DNA of 64,000 bases from Diprion similis (Eukaryota; Arthropoda; Insecta; Hymenoptera; Diprionidae). The stretch covers positions 5,250,493-5,314,492 of the forward strand of contig NC_060115.1 in assembly GCF_021155765.1 (NCBI RefSeq), written 5' to 3'. Every line of letters starts with the position of its first letter. The first letter of the stretch is position 1. Shown here one piece after another: positions 61,407 to 64,000 of this stretch. The position numbers were made by a program, and so were the translations under genes. Below the pieces are notes generated by a model, which had not been told where the DNA came from, did no database searches, and was given only the letters and a program-made list of their open reading frames with translations.

Positions 61407-64000
61407 ATAGCGTGAAACTCATCTAATGTAATTCCTTGTAATTACCTAGGATCGAACACCTCGGATAAAATCGATGTTTGATATTCTTGGAAACAATTTG
61501 ATCTCGAGTACGACAAATCGCGTAGAAGCAAAAAAAAAAAAAAACAAATTTCGTGTTTTTAGGACACGGTGCATTGCACTTGCGCATATCTGACGGCGTA
61601 ACCAACTGTCTCGAGGTTTGGCTCCGCTGCGGTCGTGAAAGCCTCGGAGGCGCGGGCCGTTTCACGAAGAACAAAGAAGGAATTAAATTAAAAGAGAAGG
61701 CCAAGGCAGAAGCCGCTGCCCATGCTGCTGCTGCTGCTGCTGCAGAGTCGGTAAGCCAGTATTATCCGGGCGCAATGCGTGGGTCCGAAGAGCCGGGATT
61801 ACACGGTGAAGATTCGCAGTCTCGAAGAGACATCGCTAAGCCGATTCCACGGAGTAATATTCTAATTTTCGGTATAGTTTTCCCGGATGAGAAAAGGAAG
61901 CTTTTGAAATAACGCGTGGTCTTGTCGTCCACTTTTTCTTTTTGTTTGAATTTTTATACCGAGCTCCAATTCGGTGAAAACCGATCTTGCAGAATCATGT
62001 TTTCTTCTTTTTCTTCTTGTCTTTCTCATATCTAACCTCGGGATCGCGATATATAATTGGACTTGCGGGCAATTGTATCCGGGCAATCTTCTTGCGGTTT
62101 GACGCAGGAAATAGCTACCGTGAACGTCATCAGTGCGAGAGAGTATAAAAAATGAAAACAAAATAAAAAAAAAAAAAAAAAAAAAATAGAAGGAAAGATA
62201 ATAAAAAAAAATTGGAATAAAGTAAAATTGTATACGCTGCGGCGTGATCGATGTACAGTACCGATCGATCGGGTCGATCAAACCTCGCGCTTATATACCT
62301 TCGTGATCGATTTGCGGATCGTTCGTTCGCCATCCGAATCGATCATTGCCATTCTAATCAGGGACGAAGAGTATAATTCTCTGCAATTTGGACGAGTGGA
62401 TTTTAAAAGGATATAAAAATCTTACAACATTCACACAATGAACAGATCAAAAAAAAAGAAGAAAAATTCTTTCGAAGCGTTTTTTAGCTGAAGATCGTTT
62501 AACTTCCCGACTAACAGTATAGTACCGAATAAAGTATGAAACGATCGTTCATTTTCAAGACTTTGAACCGCGTTTCCATTTTCTTCAACAATCAGTTTTT
62601 CTCTGTATTCAATCGGCCTTTTTTCATTCTATTTTCCTTCTTTCTTCTCGCGTCGTACCAGCGAGTGAAAAGAGCCTTGAAACGAATACGAGCATCCTGC
62701 AGGACCTCGGTAATCTTCTCCTGAGAACCGAAGAGCCTGAAGCTATTCTCCTTCATTTCCGTCAGAACGATTATTGAGCTCGCTCAACTTTAACCGGAGA
62801 TATATTTTTTCTCGTACCATACTCGATATTTCATTAATGGTAAAATAAAATCGAAGTAAATTAATTCCTGAGGGTTTTCATCGTTCTCCGTCAGCTTTAT
62901 TTCCGTTTCACTTGAAAATCCGTTCGAAATTTGTCAAGCCAGCAAGAAAGTAATGGATCTTTCCCCGCCTTCATCCTGCAATATCCTTTTCCAGCAAAAA
63001 CACGCACTCAGGTAGATGTAACGCAGCCGAATAGGTAAGCCTGGGATCCGGTACCTGGTAACCTGCGGCTCAATTGTGTCGACGGTTCGTCGATTTATTG
63101 AAGAAATATTACCGCTACGCCTGGCACAATGAGATTCTGGGAATATTATTGTCACCGTGCCGGTATTACTGTCTCGACGATGGTTCAAATTGTGAGTTGA
63201 AATTAGGCGCAAGTGTTTAAGCCCGTAAAGTCAGGTGCTTTCGTGAATAGATTTCAGGTTAAAATCAGCGGTTTATTATCCTTCGGGGTGCACTTATTTC
63301 TACCTGCTACGACGCTTAACGTTTGGCGGGCAATAAACTCTGCGAATTTCATAACTTCCCCAATTTTTCATTTCCGTTTACGAGGGGCCTCAGTTTAATA
63401 CTTTCGACTTTGAATTACACATCTTTTCGCCGCGGATTTAGATAGAAATTGCGAAGATCTTTAATCAACGGCTGACCTGACCTGTTTTGCCAAAGTTTCT
63501 CATTTTCGGTCGGCAAAAATTATTAGCAAGGGTAAAGTGTGCAGGATTAATTAAAAATACATGTTCGTTTAATCGGATAATAAATAACGATAATTTTTTA
63601 TAGGCATATTTAACATTTTATTATATATTTAACAATTTATTTTCAGTTTCTCCGTCGTCAATGTATTTACAAATATTATATAAGGCACTGGCATGAATCA
63701 TTCGCCCGTAAAAATTTATCTGGCCAGCTTTTTTTTTGTTTCTTGCTTGTTTTCTTTACAGCGTTCCTCGTATGATTCAATCGAGAATAATTATATCTGC
63801 TTCATTATTGTACATAATGCATAACTGGCCCTGCAACACGATGGTATGCACGATAATAAATATACAAAATATAAAGTGTACGAAACCACCAACGGTACGA
63901 CGAATGTTCGGCGATCGAGTAGAAAAATGAGTATACCGATTTCTCATTGTACGCGTTTTTAAGGGAATACGTTTCTTTTTTTTTACATTTTACTAGTAGA
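61407..64000. other. Right end of window
   Basis: AT-richer again with long A runs (61531-61544, 62167-62186). It contains one possible coding exon at 61563-61750 (separate entry). Nothing else was recognised up to the window end. Confidence 0.45.
61563..61750 (+). other. Candidate internal coding exon, family unknown
   Basis: Open in one frame for 188 bp between acceptor TTTTTAG and donor TCG|GTAAGC (phase 1 in, 0 out). The translation has two parts. The first is globular-looking: HLRISDGVTNCLEVWLRCGR followed by ESLGG. The second is a lysine-rich run into alanines (KLKEKAKAEAAAH, then seven Ala and ES), with the alanines encoded mostly by GCT repeats. Composition is protein-like, but no family was identified and no partner exon was found, so the gene would extend out of the window to the right or lie across large introns. 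Confidence 0.25.

Noticed and set aside
1-64000. tRNA, rRNA, CRISPR arrays, bacterial-type operons or integrated viral genomes
   Set aside because: No cloverleaf, rRNA core, regular spacer-repeat array or bacterial gene arrangement was seen; all firm genes are spliced eukaryotic genes.

Overview
This is eukaryotic, insect-type genomic DNA. Genes are split by short introns with canonical GT..AG borders, coding exons are short, there are no operons or bacterial start signals, and small foldback (MITE-like) elements are scattered through the introns and spacers. The gene content (SLC16-type monocarboxylate transporters, an insect CYP4G P450, an achaete-scute bHLH factor) points to a holometabolous insect. 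Moderate GC with many CpGs makes a hymenopteran such as a sawfly plausible, but the order is an inference. All exon models were built by hand from reading frame, splice consensus and comparison between paralogs. Phases close exactly in every complete model.

Layout. (1) 1-20,750: a tandem cluster of four SLC16/monocarboxylate-transporter-like genes. Three lie on the minus strand: 55-2041 (3' part outside the window), 6049-9168 (496 aa) and 11433-14077 (499 aa). The fourth, 17298-20750 (588 aa), is on the plus strand, head-to-head with the third. (2) 21211-21712: a short two-exon cytochrome c gene (103 aa), divergent and resembling the testis-type insect paralog. (3) 22695-25104: an eight-exon CYP4G-type P450 (593 aa, minus). 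(4) 33638-34856: a two-exon achaete-scute family bHLH gene (321 aa, minus). (5) 34857-64000: about 29 kb with no confidently coding gene, GC/CpG-rich with purine/pyrimidine tracts. It lies upstream of the bHLH gene and may be its regulatory domain. Near its far end are two weak coding candidates, a possible internal exon at 61563-61750 and a secreted-type ORF at 61044-61406.

How the genes relate. The transporters are local duplicates that share a phase-0 first exon ending in TM1 (PDGGWGW motif). Three of them also keep a 127-bp second exon, while other intron positions were gained or lost. CYP4G enzymes make cuticular hydrocarbons, and achaete-scute factors specify neural precursors. Their functions are unrelated, but their adjacency recalls the Drosophila X-chromosome tip, where Cyp4g1 lies beside asense, so this looks like an old conserved micro-synteny block. 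At least five foldback elements of different sequence, one with TTAA target duplications, and a decayed retroelement gag fragment account for much of the remaining structure in the first 32 kb.
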